Source: Pseudomonadota bacterium
Lineage (GTDB): Bacteria; Pseudomonadota; Gammaproteobacteria; Burkholderiales; Ga0077523
Assembly (NCBI GenBank): GCA_963205165.1
Contig: CAUJJX010000085.1
Coordinates: forward strand, 1 to 32,888
Length of the DNA stretch: 32,888 nt
Direction of reading: 5' to 3'
Shown here: piece by piece, positions 15,245 to 25,013 of the stretch
How the letters are laid out: each line of letters begins with the position of its first letter
How positions within the stretch are numbered: the first letter of the stretch is position 1
Notes under the pieces: model-generated
Told to the model about the DNA's origin: nothing
What the model saw: the letters and a program-made list of their open reading frames with translations, nothing else
Databases searched by the model: none
Translations under genes and position numbers: made by a program

Positions 15245-18019
15245 TCAGAGCGAGCGCGCGACCTCGACGATCTCGTACGTCTCGATCTGATCGCCTTCGC
15301 GGATGTCGTTGAAGTTCTTGATCGACAGACCGCATTCGAATGCCGCCTTCACTTCGCGGACGTCGTCCTTGAAGCGCTTCAGCGATTCGAGTTCGCCCGT
15401 GTGGACAACGACGTTGTCGCGCAGGATGCGCACGAGCGAATTGCGACGGATGAGACCTTCGAGCACGTAGCAGCCAGCGATCGTTCCGATGCGGGAGATC
15501 TTGAAGACCTGGCGAATTTCCACCAGACCCGTGATGTTCTCCTTGCGCTCGGGCGCGAGCATGCCGGACAGCGCAGCCTTCACTTCGTCGACCGCGTCGT
15601 AGATCACGTTGTAGTAACGAAGATCGACGCCGTGCGCGGCCACCAGCTTTCTGGCAGTCGCATCCGCGCGGGTGTTGAAACCGATCAGGACGGCGCTGGA
15701 TGCCAGCGCGAGGTTCACGTCGGACTCGGTGATCGCACCGACACCACTGTGAACGATGTTGACCTTCACTTCGTCGGTCGACAGCTTCTCGAGCGCGTTC
15801 TGCAGGGCTTCGTACGAACCCTGCACGTCGGCCTTCACGATGAGCGCGAGCGATCGGACGGCACCGGCGGCCATCTGGTCGAACACGTTCTCGAGCTTGG
15901 AGGCCTGCTGGCGAGCCAGCTTGACGTCGCGGAACTTGCCCTGGCGGAACAACGCGATTTCCCGCGCCTTGCGCTCGTCGCTGACGACGATGACGTCCTC
16001 GCCGGCCACCGGCACTTCGGACAAGCCGAGAATCTCGACCGGAATCGACGGACCTGCGTCCTGAACGGTCTGCCCGGCTTCGTCGATCAGCGCACGAACC
16101 CGACCGAACACCGCACCTGCGAGCACCATGTCGCCACGGTGCAGCGTGCCGGATTGAACCAGGATCGTCGCGACCGGGCCGCGTCCCTTGTCGAGACGCG
16201 CTTCGATCACGATACCCTTGGCCGGCGTGTTCTTCGCCGCGGTGAGTTCGAGCACTTCGGCCTGAAGCAGGATGCCTTCGAGCAGCGCGTCGATTCCCTG
16301 CCCGCTCTTGGCGGAAACCTCGACGAACATGGTGTCGCCGCCCCAGTCGTCCGGGACGACTTCGCGCTGCACGAGTTCCTGGCGCACGCGTTCCGGATTG
16401 GCTTCCGGCTTGTCGATCTTGTTCATGGCCACGACGATCGGCACCTTCGCCGCCTTCGCGTGGTGGATGGCTTCCACGGTCTGCGGCATCACGCCGTCGT
16501 CCGCCGCAACCACGAGCACCACGATGTCGGTGACCTTCGCGCCGCGGGCACGCATGGCCGTGAAGGCCTCGTGACCCGGCGTGTCGAGGAACGTGATCAT
16601 GCCCTTGGGCGTGTCGACGTGATATGCACCGATGTGCTGCGTGATCCCGCCGGCCTCGCCACTCGCGACCCGCGTGCGGCGGATGTAGTCGAGCAGCGAC
16701 GTCTTGCCGTGGTCGACGTGACCCATCACCGTGACGACCGGTGCGCGATGTTCGGCAACAGCCTCTTCACGCGGTGCCGTCTCGCTCAGATACGACTCCG
16801 GATCGTCGAGCTTGGCGCGCTTCGCCACGTGCCCCATTTCCTCGACGATGATCATCGCCGTTTCCTGGTCGAGCACCTGGTTGATCGTGACCATCGTGCC
16901 CATCTTCATGAGGGCCTTGATGACCTCTGCGGCCTTCACGGACATCTTCTGCGCGAGCGCCGCGACAGTGATCGTCTCGGGCACCGGCACTTCCTTGACG
17001 ATCGGCTCGGTCGGCGCGGAGAACTGGTGCGGACCATCACCGCGGCCACGATCGCCCCCCTTCTTCGAGCGCCAGCCGTCGCTGCCGGAATCGCCGCGCG
17101 TCTTGAGACGACGCTTGCCGCTTTCGTTCTTCCAGGCGGAGGCATCCTTGGTCGCCGGCTTCTTGAGTGCCGGCTTCTTGTCGTCTGCGGGCTTCGCAGG
17201 CGGACGGTGAATCGTGCCGTCCGTCGCAGCAGGTGCGGCCGGCTTGGCGACAACCGGCTGAACGGCGACGGGCGCGGGTGCCGGGGCAACCTTGGGCGCG
17301 GGCGCCGGTTCGAGCGCGGCAAGCTTCCTCTTGCGTTCGCGCTCCTGCTTCTGCCGAAGATCCTCGGCCTGCCGCGCCATCAGTTCGGCGTGGCGACGGG
17401 ATTCCTCCTGACGCAGCGCGATCTGCTCCGCACCGATACTGTGGATCACGGCACGCGGCTTCACGACCGGCGCGTCGACAGGTGTCGACGCCACGGCGGG
17501 CGCGGGAACGCTCTCTTCGGCCTCGACGACAGGCGCCGCGACTTCGGCCACAGGCTCCGGTTCGACGACAGGTTCGGGCTCCGGAATCACGACGGGTTCG
17601 GGTTCCGGAACCGGCTCGGGTTCGACGACGACCGCGACCGGCTCGACGACCACGGGTTCCTCGACAGGCACGAGTGGCAACTCCGCCTCGGCAACGACCT
17701 CACCCTCACCGGGAGCGCCCGCATCGCGCTTCACGAACACGCGCTTCTTGCGAACCTCGACCTGGATGGTGCGCGACCGTCCCGTGGAATCGGCCTGCTT
17801 GATCTCGGTCGTCTCGCGACGGGTCAACGTGATCTTCTTGCGAGGCTCCGCACCGCCGTGCATCCGGTGGAGATAGTCGAGCAGTTGAGACTTGTCATGC
17901 TCGCTCAGGGCCTCCTCCAGCGCGGACTTGTCCACGCCGGCGGCCTTGAGTTGCTCCAGCAGCCGACCGGGCTCGACCTTGAGCTCGGTGGCGAATTGCG
18001 CGACGGTCATCTGAGCCAT
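15245..18019 (-). CDS. infB: translation initiation factor IF-2
   Basis: IF-2 is the GTPase that brings fMet-tRNA to the 30S subunit and promotes subunit joining. The 924-residue protein starts [29 protein letters not shown] (IF2 N-terminal domain). A long charged, Pro-rich linker follows, then the second N-terminal module, and the G domain from about residue 430 with G1 GHVDHGKT (433-440), DTPGHEAF and MNKID. Domains II, III and C follow. The linker contains repeated PEPEPVV-type units (about 17540-17700 in DNA), a low-complexity stretch that may vary between strains. The ATG has AGGAA eight bases upstream, and nusA ends 19 bases before. Confidence 0.97.
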   Translation of the reverse strand: MAQMTVAQFATELKVEPGRLLEQLKAAGVDKSALEEALSEHDKSQLLDYLHRMHGGAEPRKKITLTRRETTEIKQADSTGRSRTIQVEVRKKRVFVKRDAGAPGEGEVVAEAELPLVPVEEPVVVEPVAVVVEPEPVPEPEPVVIPEPEPVVEPEPVAEVAAPVVEAEESVPAPAVASTPVDAPVVKPRAVIHSIGAEQIALRQEESRRHAELMARQAEDLRQKQERERKRKLAALEPAPAPKVAPAPAPVAVQPVVAKPAAPAATDGTIHRPPAKPADDKKPALKKPATKDASAWKNESGKRRLKTRGDSGSDGWRSKKGGDRGRGDGPHQFSAPTEPIVKEVPVPETITVAALAQKMSVKAAEVIKALMKMGTMVTINQVLDQETAMIIVEEMGHVAKRAKLDDPESYLSETAPREEAVAEHRAPVVTVMGHVDHGKTSLLDYIRRTRVASGEAGGITQHIGAYHVDTPKGMITFLDTPGHEAFTAMRARGAKVTDIVVLVVAADDGVMPQTVEAIHHAKAAKVPIVVAMNKIDKPEANPERVRQELVQREVVPDDWGGDTMFVEVSAKSGQGIDALLEGILLQAEVLELTAAKNTPAKGIVIEARLDKGRGPVATILVQSGTLHRGDMVLAGAVFGRVRALIDEAGQTVQDAGPSIPVEILGLSEVPVAGEDVIVVSDERKAREIALFRQGKFRDVKLARQQASKLENVFDQMAAGAVRSLALIVKADVQGSYEALQNALEKLSTDEVKVNIVHSGVGAITESDVNLALASSAVLIGFNTRADATARKLVAAHGVDLRYYNVIYDAVDEVKAALSGMLAPERKENITGLVEIRQVFKISRIGTIAGCYVLEGLIRRNSLVRILRDNVVVHTGELESLKRFKDDVREVKAAFECGLSIKNFNDIREGDQIETYEIVEVARSL

Positions 18020-18038
18020 TAAACAGTTCCTGAAACGC

Positions 18039-19511
18039 TTACTCGAACCACGGCGCGCGCGCCGTCATGATGAGTTGCTTGGCCCGCTCGGGATCCATGT
18101 CCGCCAGCTCGACCAAGTCGTCGACCGCGAGATCGGCCAGATCCTCCTGCGTATGCACGCCCTTGGCGGCGAGCAATCGCGCCGTCTGGTCGTCCATGCC
18201 CTCGAGCGCGAGAAGATCCCGCGCCTCGCTTTCCACCTTCTCTTCGCTGGCAATCGCCTGCGTCAGCAGGGCGTTGCGCGCCCGGCTGCGAAGCTCGTTC
18301 ACGGTGTCCTCATCGAGTGCCTCGATCTCGAGCATCTCGCCGATGGGCACGTACGCGACTTCCTCCAGCGTGTTGAAACCTTCCTGCACGAGAATCTCGG
18401 CGACCTCTTCGTCGACATCGAGCTTCTCGATGAAGAGCTGCTTCACGAGGCCGGTCTCGGCTTCCTGCTTCTGGTTGGACTCAGCCTCGGTCATGAGGTT
18501 GATTTCCCAACCAGACAGTTCGCTCGCGAGACGCACGTTCTGTCCACTGCGACCGATGGCCTGCGCGAGATTGTCCTCGTCGACCACGACGTCCATGCTG
18601 TGGGAGTCCTCGTCGACGACGATGCTCACGACCTCTGCAGGCATCAGCGCGTTGATCACGAACTGCGCAGGTTCGGGCGACCACAGGACGATATCCACGC
18701 GCTCGCCGGCGAGTTCCTGGGTGACGGCCTGGACGCGCGAACCACGCATGCCGACGCAGGTCCCGATGGGATCGATCCGCTGGTCGTTGGACTTCACCGC
18801 GATCTTCGCGCGGGACCCCGCATCGCGAGCCGCCGCCTTGATCTCGAGAAGCCCTTCCTCGATCTCCGGCACCTCGAGTTCGAACAGCTTGACGATGAAG
18901 CCGGGCGCGATGCGCGACAGGATCAGCTGCGGACCGCGACTGCCGCGATCGATCTTGAGCAGGAAGGCCCGGACGCGGTCGCCGACGCGGAGATTCTCCT
19001 TGGGGATCATCTGGTCGCGCGGCAGCACTGCCTCGAGACGCCCCGATTCGATGATCGCGCTTCCTCGCTCCATCCGCTTGATGGTGCCGGTGACGAGATG
19101 CTCCTCGCGCTCCAGGAAGTCGTTGAGAATCTGCTCGCGCTCGGCGTCGCGGATCTTCTGGAGGATGACCTGCTTGGCAGCCTGCGCACCGATGCGACCG
19201 AACTCGACGGGCTCGAGCGCTTCCTCGACGAAGTCACCCAGCCTGGCGTTCGGGTCGTCCACGAGCGACTCTTCCAGCAACATGTGTACGCCGGAATCGA
19301 CGAACTCTTCTTCCGGGACGATCTGCCAGCGCCGGAACGAATCGAAATCGCCCGTGACACGGTCGACGCTGACGCGCACGTCAGCCTCTTCCTTGAATCG
19401 CTTCTTGGTGGCCTGCGCCAGTGCCAGCTCGAGCGCGCCGAACACGGTTTCCTTGTCGACGTTCTTTTCCCGCGCCAGGGCATCGACGAGCATCAGAATC
19501 TCGCGACTCAC
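18039..19511 (-). CDS. nusA: transcription termination/antitermination factor NusA
   Basis: NusA binds RNA polymerase and modulates pausing, termination and antitermination. The 490-residue protein has the N-terminal polymerase-binding domain (to about 130), an S1 domain ([18 protein letters not shown]), KH1 and KH2 domains ([35 protein letters not shown]), and two C-terminal acidic helix-hairpin-helix repeats ([20 protein letters not shown] and [20 protein letters not shown]). The start is GTG 19509-19511, with GGAGG five bases upstream. It lies 11 bases after rimP. NusA itself could act on the terminator in the rimP leader, a plausible feedback loop. Confidence 0.97.
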   Translation of the reverse strand: MSREILMLVDALAREKNVDKETVFGALELALAQATKKRFKEEADVRVSVDRVTGDFDSFRRWQIVPEEEFVDSGVHMLLEESLVDDPNARLGDFVEEALEPVEFGRIGAQAAKQVILQKIRDAEREQILNDFLEREEHLVTGTIKRMERGSAIIESGRLEAVLPRDQMIPKENLRVGDRVRAFLLKIDRGSRGPQLILSRIAPGFIVKLFELEVPEIEEGLLEIKAAARDAGSRAKIAVKSNDQRIDPIGTCVGMRGSRVQAVTQELAGERVDIVLWSPEPAQFVINALMPAEVVSIVVDEDSHSMDVVVDEDNLAQAIGRSGQNVRLASELSGWEINLMTEAESNQKQEAETGLVKQLFIEKLDVDEEVAEILVQEGFNTLEEVAYVPIGEMLEIEALDEDTVNELRSRARNALLTQAIASEEKVESEARDLLALEGMDDQTARLLAAKGVHTQEDLADLAVDDLVELADMDPERAKQLIMTARAPWFE

Positions 19512-19522
19512 GAAAACCTCCT

Positions 19523-19957
19523 TCAGATATCAGGCTTGAGCCTGGCCTTGTCCATTTCGGAAAGGTCGAACACCAGTTCACCGGCCTCGCACTCGAGCCG
19601 CACACGCCCCTGGTCGTCGGCACCGACAATCGTGCCCACGAACCGCTTCTGACCCTCGACCGGAAGTCGCATCGTCACTGTCGCCATGGCGCCGGTGAAT
19701 CGCACGAAATCCTGAAGTCGCTTCAGCGGCCGATCAAGTCCAGGGGAAGAGACTTCCAGGCGCTCGTAATCGACGCCCTCGACCGCATAAATGCGGCTCA
19801 ACTGGTTGCTCACGCTGACGCAGTCATCCACAGTGATGCCGGCCGGCTTGTCGATAAACACGCGCACGAGCCTCTGGCGACCCCCGCCGATCTGGAAATC
19901 GACGAGCTCGTAGCCATGAAGCTCGACTGCCCGCTGTGTGATGGTCTCTGCGTCCAC
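19523..19957 (-). CDS. rimP: ribosome maturation factor RimP
   Basis: RimP assists 30S subunit maturation. The 144-residue protein shows [42 protein letters not shown] and [19 protein letters not shown], both typical. I place the start at GTG 19955-19957, which matches the family N-terminus. An in-frame ATG at 19990 would add MGRGPFFFLDG, but those codons lie inside an intrinsic terminator and its T-run, so they are very probably leader RNA. GGA four bases before the GTG is a weak Shine-Dalgarno. It is the first gene of the operon. Confidence 0.93.
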   Translation of the reverse strand: MDAETITQRAVELHGYELVDFQIGGGRQRLVRVFIDKPAGITVDDCVSVSNQLSRIYAVEGVDYERLEVSSPGLDRPLKRLQDFVRFTGAMATVTMRLPVEGQKRFVGTIVGADDQGRVRLECEAGELVFDLSEMDKARLKPDI

Positions 19958-19960
19958 GCC

Positions 19961-19992
19961 GTCCAAAAAGAAAAATGGGCCGCGGCCCATTT
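19961..19992 (-). terminator. intrinsic terminator/attenuator in the rimP leader
   Basis: On the minus strand an AAATGGGC stem, a CGCG loop and GCCCATTT (19992-19973) are followed at once by TTCTTTTT. This is a textbook intrinsic terminator placed between the operon promoter and the rimP GTG. Readthrough would set expression of rimP-nusA-infB. Leader terminators before rimP have been predicted in other proteobacteria. Confidence 0.85.
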
Positions 19993-20017
19993 CTCATATC
20001 CATACAGGACCCGCATC

Positions 20018-20023
20018 ATAACA
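20018..20023 (-). promoter_or_regulatory. candidate -10 box of the rimP operon promoter
   Basis: On the minus strand TATGAT occurs about 25 bases before the leader terminator, inside the stretch AACAATTTGTTATGATGCGG. No good -35 lies 17 bases upstream. Position is approximate to a few bases. It is the only AT-rich, promoter-like stretch between the leader hairpin and the divergent ABC gene. Confidence 0.35.
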
Positions 20024-20198
20024 AATTGTTGCATCAAAGAAAATGCGGATGTTCGGGCATTCCGTTCGCTTAGGCCCGATCGACGGGGCACTACAGGGCT
20101 CGGAATGCCGCTTCCACCCGACGACACGCGTACATCGCCGCGGCAGGACGATCGAAGATCGGGTCAGAACCGACGAGCCGATTGCCAGCGATGACAAC

Positions 20199-20204
20199 TA
20201 GAAT
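20199..20204 (+). promoter_or_regulatory. -10 box before the NMT1-type ABC ATPase
   Basis: CTAGAATCCGG contains TAGAAT and is identical over 11 bases to the -10 region of the binding-protein gene (23871-23881). The -35 is poor. The expected transcription start falls at about the GTG start codon of the ATPase (20211), so the message may be leaderless. Confidence 0.5.
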
Positions 20205-20210
20205 CCGGCC

Positions 20211-20996
20211 GTGCCAAGCTCCGACGCAAACCTCCAGAACCTCGCGCCAGCCGTTGTGCTGCGACGCATCGAGCACACCTATCGATCCGGCACAAGGGCG
20301 CTCGCACCGGTCGATCTCGACCTCGAGCATGGCGAACTCGTATCGATCATAGGCCCGTCAGGGTGCGGGAAGAGCACGTTGCTGAGGATCGTCGCGGGGC
20401 TGGAGCAGGCTTCCGGCGGGCGCATCGAGCGGCACATCGCGTCGGGCGGCCGCGAAGCCACCGCCTTCGTGTTCCAGCAGCCGACACTCCTGCCCTGGTG
20501 CACCGTAGAGGCAAACGTCCGATTGCCGCTGGATCTCTCGGAAGTGCTCCGAGCCGATGCCGATCGGCGGGCCAGCGACGCGCTCGGGCTCGTCGGACTT
20601 CAGGAATTCGCGGGCGCCCTGCCCCACGAACTCTCCGGCGGGATGCAGATGCGCACCTCGATCGCGCGGGCGTTGGTGACGACCCCCTCCCTTCTGCTGA
20701 TGGACGAACCCTTCGGCGCGCTCGACGAACTGACGCGCAGCCGCCTCGACCGCGAACTGCTTGCGCTCCGGGCGGCGCGCGGATTCACCGTGCTGTTCGT
20801 CACGCACAGCCTGCAGGAGGCCGTCTTTCTTTCGGACCGCGTGCTGGTCATGACACCGCGCCCCGGACACATCAGCGCCGAACTCCGTGTCGATGAACAG
20901 TACCCGCGGGATGACGCCTTCCGGCTCTCGCCGCGGTTCGCGGAACTTTGCATGCAGTTGTCCGGGATGCTCATCGCAGCCGGGGCCACTCCGTGA
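20211..20996 (+). CDS. ABC transporter ATP-binding protein, nitrate/sulfonate/taurine (NMT1-type) family
   Basis: This 261-residue ATPase energises an importer of the SsuB/TauB/ThiZ type. Walker A is GPSGCGKS (48-55), the signature is LSGGMQMR, and Walker B is LLLMDEPFGALDELTR. The start used is GTG 20211. There is no Shine-Dalgarno, and a -10 box lies only six bases upstream, so either the message is leaderless or translation begins at the next in-frame GTG (20256). The last codons overlap the permease start as GTGA (20993-20996). The cognate binding protein gene lies 2.9 kb downstream, beyond an opposite-strand chemoreceptor gene. The substrate is unknown. Confidence 0.9.
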   Translation: MPSSDANLQNLAPAVVLRRIEHTYRSGTRALAPVDLDLEHGELVSIIGPSGCGKSTLLRIVAGLEQASGGRIERHIASGGREATAFVFQQPTLLPWCTVEANVRLPLDLSEVLRADADRRASDALGLVGLQEFAGALPHELSGGMQMRTSIARALVTTPSLLLMDEPFGALDELTRSRLDRELLALRAARGFTVLFVTHSLQEAVFLSDRVLVMTPRPGHISAELRVDEQYPRDDAFRLSPRFAELCMQLSGMLIAAGATP

Positions 20997-21778
20997 CCAC
21001 CCGGAACGCGATCCGGTGGATGGCGCCCGTCGTCGTTTTCGCGACGGCGCTCGTCCTTTGGGAGGTTCTCGTCTCCAGCCTCGACGTGCCCGTCTACATC
21101 GTCCCGCCGCCGTCCCGCATCGGTGCCACGCTCGTCAAGGATTGGTCGCTGCTGGTCGCCGCGCTCGGCGTGACGCTGCGGATCGCGTTCACTGCACTCG
21201 CTGTCGCAGTGGTGCTCGGCACGGTGATTTCCTTCCTGTTCGTCCAGAGCCGGACGCTGGAGGCGAGCCTTCTTCCCTACGTGATCCTGCTGCAGGTCAC
21301 GCCGGTCGTGGCGATCGCTCCGCTCGTCATCATCTGGGTCGACGATCCCGGTACCGCCCTCGTCATCTGCGCCACGATCGTCGCGCTGTTCCCGATGATC
21401 TCGAACACGACGATCGGCCTGAAGAGCGTGGATCCGGGGCTGGTCGATCTGTTCCGGCTCTACGGAGCGAGCCGCTGGCAGATGTTGTGGCGGCTGCGCG
21501 CACCCTCGGCGCTGCCGTACTTCTTCGCGGGATTGAAAGTGGCGGCCGGACTGGCGCTTATCGGCGCGGTCGTCGCGGAGTTCGTCGCCGGAACGGGTGG
21601 CACGGCATCGGGACTCGCCTACCAGATCCTGCAGGCCGGCCTGCAGCTCAACATCCCGCGGATGTTCGCGGCGCTGCTGTTGATCGCGCTGGCGGGCGTC
21701 GCGATGTTCGGACTCGCCAGCGGCCTCTCGTGGATCGCATTGCGCCGCTGGCACAGCAGCGGCTCGGAACGGCGATAG
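20993..21778 (+). CDS. ABC transporter permease, NMT1-type importer
   Basis: This 261-residue inner-membrane protein has about six hydrophobic segments and the family opening (VPVYIVPPPSRIGATLVKDW). The EAA-like coupling loop is seen in FRLYGASRWQMLWRLRAPSALPYFFAGLKVA. It matches the SsuC/TauC/ThiX group of BPD permeases. The start GTG 20993-20995 overlaps the ATPase stop (GTGA), so translation is coupled; an in-frame ATG at 20948 lies inside the ATPase gene and is less likely. The 3' end faces the chemoreceptor gene across a hairpin. Confidence 0.9.
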   Translation: MTTRNAIRWMAPVVVFATALVLWEVLVSSLDVPVYIVPPPSRIGATLVKDWSLLVAALGVTLRIAFTALAVAVVLGTVISFLFVQSRTLEASLLPYVILLQVTPVVAIAPLVIIWVDDPGTALVICATIVALFPMISNTTIGLKSVDPGLVDLFRLYGASRWQMLWRLRAPSALPYFFAGLKVAAGLALIGAVVAEFVAGTGGTASGLAYQILQAGLQLNIPRMFAALLLIALAGVAMFGLASGLSWIALRRWHSSGSERR

Positions 21779-21782
21779 CACC

Positions 21783-21817
21783 GGGCCGTGCGGCACCTCG
21801 AAGGCACCGCACAGCCC
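21783..21817. terminator. hairpin between convergent permease and chemoreceptor genes
   Basis: GGGCCGTGCGG (21783-21793) pairs with CCGCACAGCCC (21807-21817), ten of eleven positions, around a 13-base loop. It fills most of the 45-base gap between the two stop codons and probably serves both strands. No T-run. Confidence 0.6.
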
Positions 21818-21823
21818 GCACGA

Positions 21824-23698
21824 TCAGAGGCGGAAACGCCCGACGATCTGGCCGAGGCGCTCGGCCCGCTGATTGACGCTCGAGAGCATCCGCTCGGTCG
21901 CGTGGAGCGCGTCGCTGCTCTCCTCGATCATCGCGTGCACCTGCTCGGACCGTTTCGCCATCTCGCTCGTGGCCGATGCCTGCTCGCTCGTCGCGCCGGA
22001 GATGTCGCGGATGCGGACCATGACATCGCTCACGCGCGACTGGATGTTCCGGATGCCGTCGGTAGCCTGCTCCGCGAGACCCACGCCGGACGACACGATC
22101 CGCTGCGCGTCGTCCATGCCGATCACGGCACTGGTCATCTCGCTTCGGATCGAATCGATCATGCGACCGATCTCCACCGTGGCCTCCGCCGTGCGTTCGG
22201 CCAGCTTGCGCACCTCGTCGGCAACGACCGCGAAACCGCGACCCTGCTCGCCTGCCCGCGCGGCCTCGATGGCTGCGTTGAGTGCCAGCAGGTTGGTCTG
22301 ATCGGCGATGTCCTTGATCGCACCCACGATGCCGGCGATCTCGTCCGACCGACTGCCGAGGCGGCTGACCACGCTCGACAGCCCGCCCATCGTCTCCGCG
22401 ATCCGGACGATCTCCCGCGTGACTTGTCCGACGGACTCGGCGCTGCGGGTCGACTCGGCATCGGCGGTCTGCATCGCCCCTTCCGTCTCTCGTACGGTCT
22501 CGGCGATATGGCCGATGCTCACCGTGACCTCCTCGATCGTGGCCGCCGTGGCACTGAGTTCGTCCGTCTGGCGCACGAAGTCCTGCGTGATCCGCGAAGT
22601 CGTCGCGGCGACGCTGCCGACCTCCCCGTTGACCTGCGTGACCTGCTCCCGCACGTCACGGAACATCGAATGCAGCTGTTCGAGGAAGTGATTGAACGCC
22701 GTCGCTGCCTGACCGACCTCGTCGTTGCTGCGGACAGGCAACCGCGCCGTGAGGTCGCCAGCGCCGCGGGAGATCTCGGTGAGCGCATCGCGAAGGGCGG
22801 CGAGTCCGGCGAGCAGCTTCCGGATCCCGAATCGCGCGAGCACGACAGACACGACCAGCACGACCAGCGTCGTGCCCAGCATCAACCACATCAGAGTCGC
22901 GAGTGGCGCAAGCACGGCGTCGCGGTCGATGACGAGTCCGAAGTACCAGTCGGAATCGGGAACCTTGCGCAGGGACACGAACTGCGTGCCACGCGACGTC
23001 TCCATCGGCACCATTTCATGGCTGGCGCCGAGCGCCTCGATGCGTTCGACGCGGAGATCCGGAATGAGCGTGCTGATCGGTTTCAGCAGTACCGAGGAAT
23101 CGCGATGCGCCATCAGCGTGCCGTCGCGGGTCATCAGGAACGCGTGGCTGTCGCCGGCGAGTTTCGTATTGAGGATGCCCGACACGATGTCGTCGAGCAG
23201 GACGTTCGAGGAGACGATCGCGGTCTGGCCGTTCTGAGTCACCGGGGCCGCAACCGACACGACGAGCTTCTTGTCCGTGACACTCATGAACGGCGCCGTC
23301 ACGACGAGCGCACCTTGCTGCGTCACCGCCTTGTACCAGGGACGCACCTTCGGATCGAATCCCGCCGGGATCTGCGTGTCCATCGACTGGATGAAACGAC
23401 CGTCCGGGTAGGCGACATAGACGTTCGTGAAATCCCCCGCGATCGCGGCCCGCTTGAGGATGGGACGCACATCCGCCTCGAACAGCGCGGGCAGCGTCGC
23501 CGTGATGACGCGACGCTTGGCGGCAATCCAGCCGCTGATCGTGTAGTTCTGCTGTTCCCCGACGGCATCCACCTCCCGCTCGAGCTGCGCCAGCACCTCG
23601 TGCCGCATGTTCAGGTAGGCGAACGTCGTCAGCAGGATGCCGCTCGTTGCGAGAATGACGGCAAGGAAGATGGTCAGCCGCGTCGATAATGATTTCAT
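21824..23698 (-). CDS. methyl-accepting chemotaxis protein with dCache sensor
   Basis: This 624-residue receptor controls CheA from the inner membrane. TM1 spans about residues 9-29. A periplasmic dCache domain (30-265) contains [11 protein letters not shown] (114-124), close to the Y-x4-R-x-W-Y amino-acid-binding motif but with Phe114 in the Tyr position; Asp169/Asp170 may supply the acidic ligand. TM2 is about 268-290, then HAMP (291-345) and the signalling domain with [45 protein letters not shown]. It ends GRFRL without an NWETF-type CheR tether. The start ATG 23696-23698 has GAGGAA seven bases upstream. It sits on the opposite strand between the permease and binding protein genes of an ABC importer. 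Confidence 0.95.
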   Translation of the reverse strand: MKSLSTRLTIFLAVILATSGILLTTFAYLNMRHEVLAQLEREVDAVGEQQNYTISGWIAAKRRVITATLPALFEADVRPILKRAAIAGDFTNVYVAYPDGRFIQSMDTQIPAGFDPKVRPWYKAVTQQGALVVTAPFMSVTDKKLVVSVAAPVTQNGQTAIVSSNVLLDDIVSGILNTKLAGDSHAFLMTRDGTLMAHRDSSVLLKPISTLIPDLRVERIEALGASHEMVPMETSRGTQFVSLRKVPDSDWYFGLVIDRDAVLAPLATLMWLMLGTTLVVLVVSVVLARFGIRKLLAGLAALRDALTEISRGAGDLTARLPVRSNDEVGQAATAFNHFLEQLHSMFRDVREQVTQVNGEVGSVAATTSRITQDFVRQTDELSATAATIEEVTVSIGHIAETVRETEGAMQTADAESTRSAESVGQVTREIVRIAETMGGLSSVVSRLGSRSDEIAGIVGAIKDIADQTNLLALNAAIEAARAGEQGRGFAVVADEVRKLAERTAEATVEIGRMIDSIRSEMTSAVIGMDDAQRIVSSGVGLAEQATDGIRNIQSRVSDVMVRIRDISGATSEQASATSEMAKRSEQVHAMIEESSDALHATERMLSSVNQRAERLGQIVGRFRL

Positions 23699-23848
23699 CC
23701 GGTGTTCCTCGTGCATCGATTCCAGGGATCTGGGGCTGAAGCGCTGCTGGCAACTCTGAAGGCGGCACGCATGGCAACAGGCGTCCGATGGTCGGACCTG
23801 CCCCGTATCGACTCTCCCGGAACAAACTGAAGGCGACGACGCCCGGCC

Positions 23849-23877
23849 GTGCAACCGCGCGTGACTCTCCCTAGAAT
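23849..23877 (+). promoter_or_regulatory. promoter of the NMT1-type binding-protein gene
   Basis: GTGCAA (23849-23854), a 17-base spacer and TAGAAT (23872-23877) lie 29 bases before the ATG. The -10 and flanking bases CTAGAATCCGG are the same as before the ATPase gene, hinting that the separated transporter genes are expressed together. Confidence 0.5.
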
Positions 23878-23905
23878 CCGGACGACATGTCCCGGAGGAG
23901 CTCGA

Positions 23906-24889
23906 ATGAAACTCTCGATCGCACGACTTGCACGCAATGCCGTCGCGGCGGCACTCCTGTCGGGGGCAGTCGTCGCCCAGGCTGCGGAGCGCTTCGTCTT
24001 CCTGACCAACTGGTACGCACAGGCGGAGCACGGCGGGTTCTATCAGGCACTGGCCGAAGGCACGTACCGAAAGTACGGGCTCGACGCCGAAATCCGCATG
24101 GGCGGACCGCAGGTCAACGTGATGCAGCTGCTCCTCGCCGGCAAGGCCGACGCCGTGATGGGATACGACCTGCAGACGATCGCGGGTGTCGAGCAGGATC
24201 TCCCGCTCGTCACGATCGGCGCCACGTTCCAGAAGGATCCCGCCGCGCTGATCGCGCATCCCGATGTGAAGCGCATCGAGGATCTCAAGTCACGCACGCT
24301 GCTGATCGGCCAGGCGAGCGAGACGACCTTCTGGCCGTGGCTCCAGGCGCGTTATGGATTCACCGACGCGCAGAAGCGGCCCTACGCGTTCAGCGTCCAG
24401 CAATTCCTTGCGGATCCGAAGGTCGCCCAGCAGGGCTACGCGACGTCCGAGCCCTACTCCATCGAGAAAGGCGGCGTGAAACCGAACGTGTTCCTGCTGG
24501 CGGACCACGGCTATCCGCCGTACGCGCAGACCATCGTCACGACCCGCGCGACGATCGAGAAGCGCCGTGCCGCATTGCAGGCGTTCCTCCGGGCAACCGC
24601 CGAAGGATGGAAGAGCTACCTCGCGAATCCGGCGCCGGGCAATGCGCTCATCCGCAAGGCCAATCCGGAGATGGAAGAAGCGCTGCTGGCGTTCGGCCAC
24701 GCCCGCATCCGGCAGTTCGGCCTCGTGACCGGAGGCGACGCGGGGCGAGACGGCATCCTGTCGATGACCGACGCGCGGTGGAGACTGACCCACGAATTCA
24801 TGAAGGGCGCGAAGCTCGCGCGGCCGGATACGGACTACCGGAAGGCTTACGCGCTCGACCTCATGAAGGACATCCGGGTATTGCCGTAG
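23906..24889 (+). CDS. ABC transporter substrate-binding protein, NMT1/THI5 family
   Basis: This 327-residue periplasmic protein starts with a clear signal peptide ([23 protein letters not shown], cleavage near residue 26). The mature start has the NMT1/THI5 pattern [32 protein letters not shown], then [22 protein letters not shown]. Such proteins bind pyrimidine precursors, sulfonates, nitrate-like or aromatic compounds; no thiamine (THI box) element is visible nearby, so the ligand stays open. Start ATG 23906 has GGAGGAG five bases upstream. It is almost certainly the partner of the ATPase and permease at 20211-21778. It is divergent from the chemoreceptor gene, 207 bases away. Confidence 0.92.
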   Translation: MKLSIARLARNAVAAALLSGAVVAQAAERFVFLTNWYAQAEHGGFYQALAEGTYRKYGLDAEIRMGGPQVNVMQLLLAGKADAVMGYDLQTIAGVEQDLPLVTIGATFQKDPAALIAHPDVKRIEDLKSRTLLIGQASETTFWPWLQARYGFTDAQKRPYAFSVQQFLADPKVAQQGYATSEPYSIEKGGVKPNVFLLADHGYPPYAQTIVTTRATIEKRRAALQAFLRATAEGWKSYLANPAPGNALIRKANPEMEEALLAFGHARIRQFGLVTGGDAGRDGILSMTDARWRLTHEFMKGAKLARPDTDYRKAYALDLMKDIRVLP

Positions 24890-25013
24890 GTCGACTCCGC
24901 ACGGCAGGCAATCGCGCACAGGGGCTTGCGGCACCTGCGCTCGCTCGAACGTTCGCTCTCCCGCACGGTGCGCGGCGTGGGCCAAGTCATCGCACGCATC
25001 CGCGCCCGGACGA

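Noticed and set aside
15086-18022. 978-codon open frame on the plus strand opposite infB
   Set aside because: It is the antisense of a certain gene, rich in Arg, His, Asp and Leu with no recognisable domain. Long antisense frames are expected at this GC content.
20040-20211. Thiamine riboswitch or tRNA before the NMT1-type transporter
   Set aside because: No CTGAGA-type THI box or cloverleaf pattern could be found on either strand.
24890-25013. Terminator between the binding-protein gene and dnaQ
   Set aside because: Only interrupted pairings (for example CAGG/CCTG with bulges) and a short CGAACGTTCG palindrome are seen; too weak to list.
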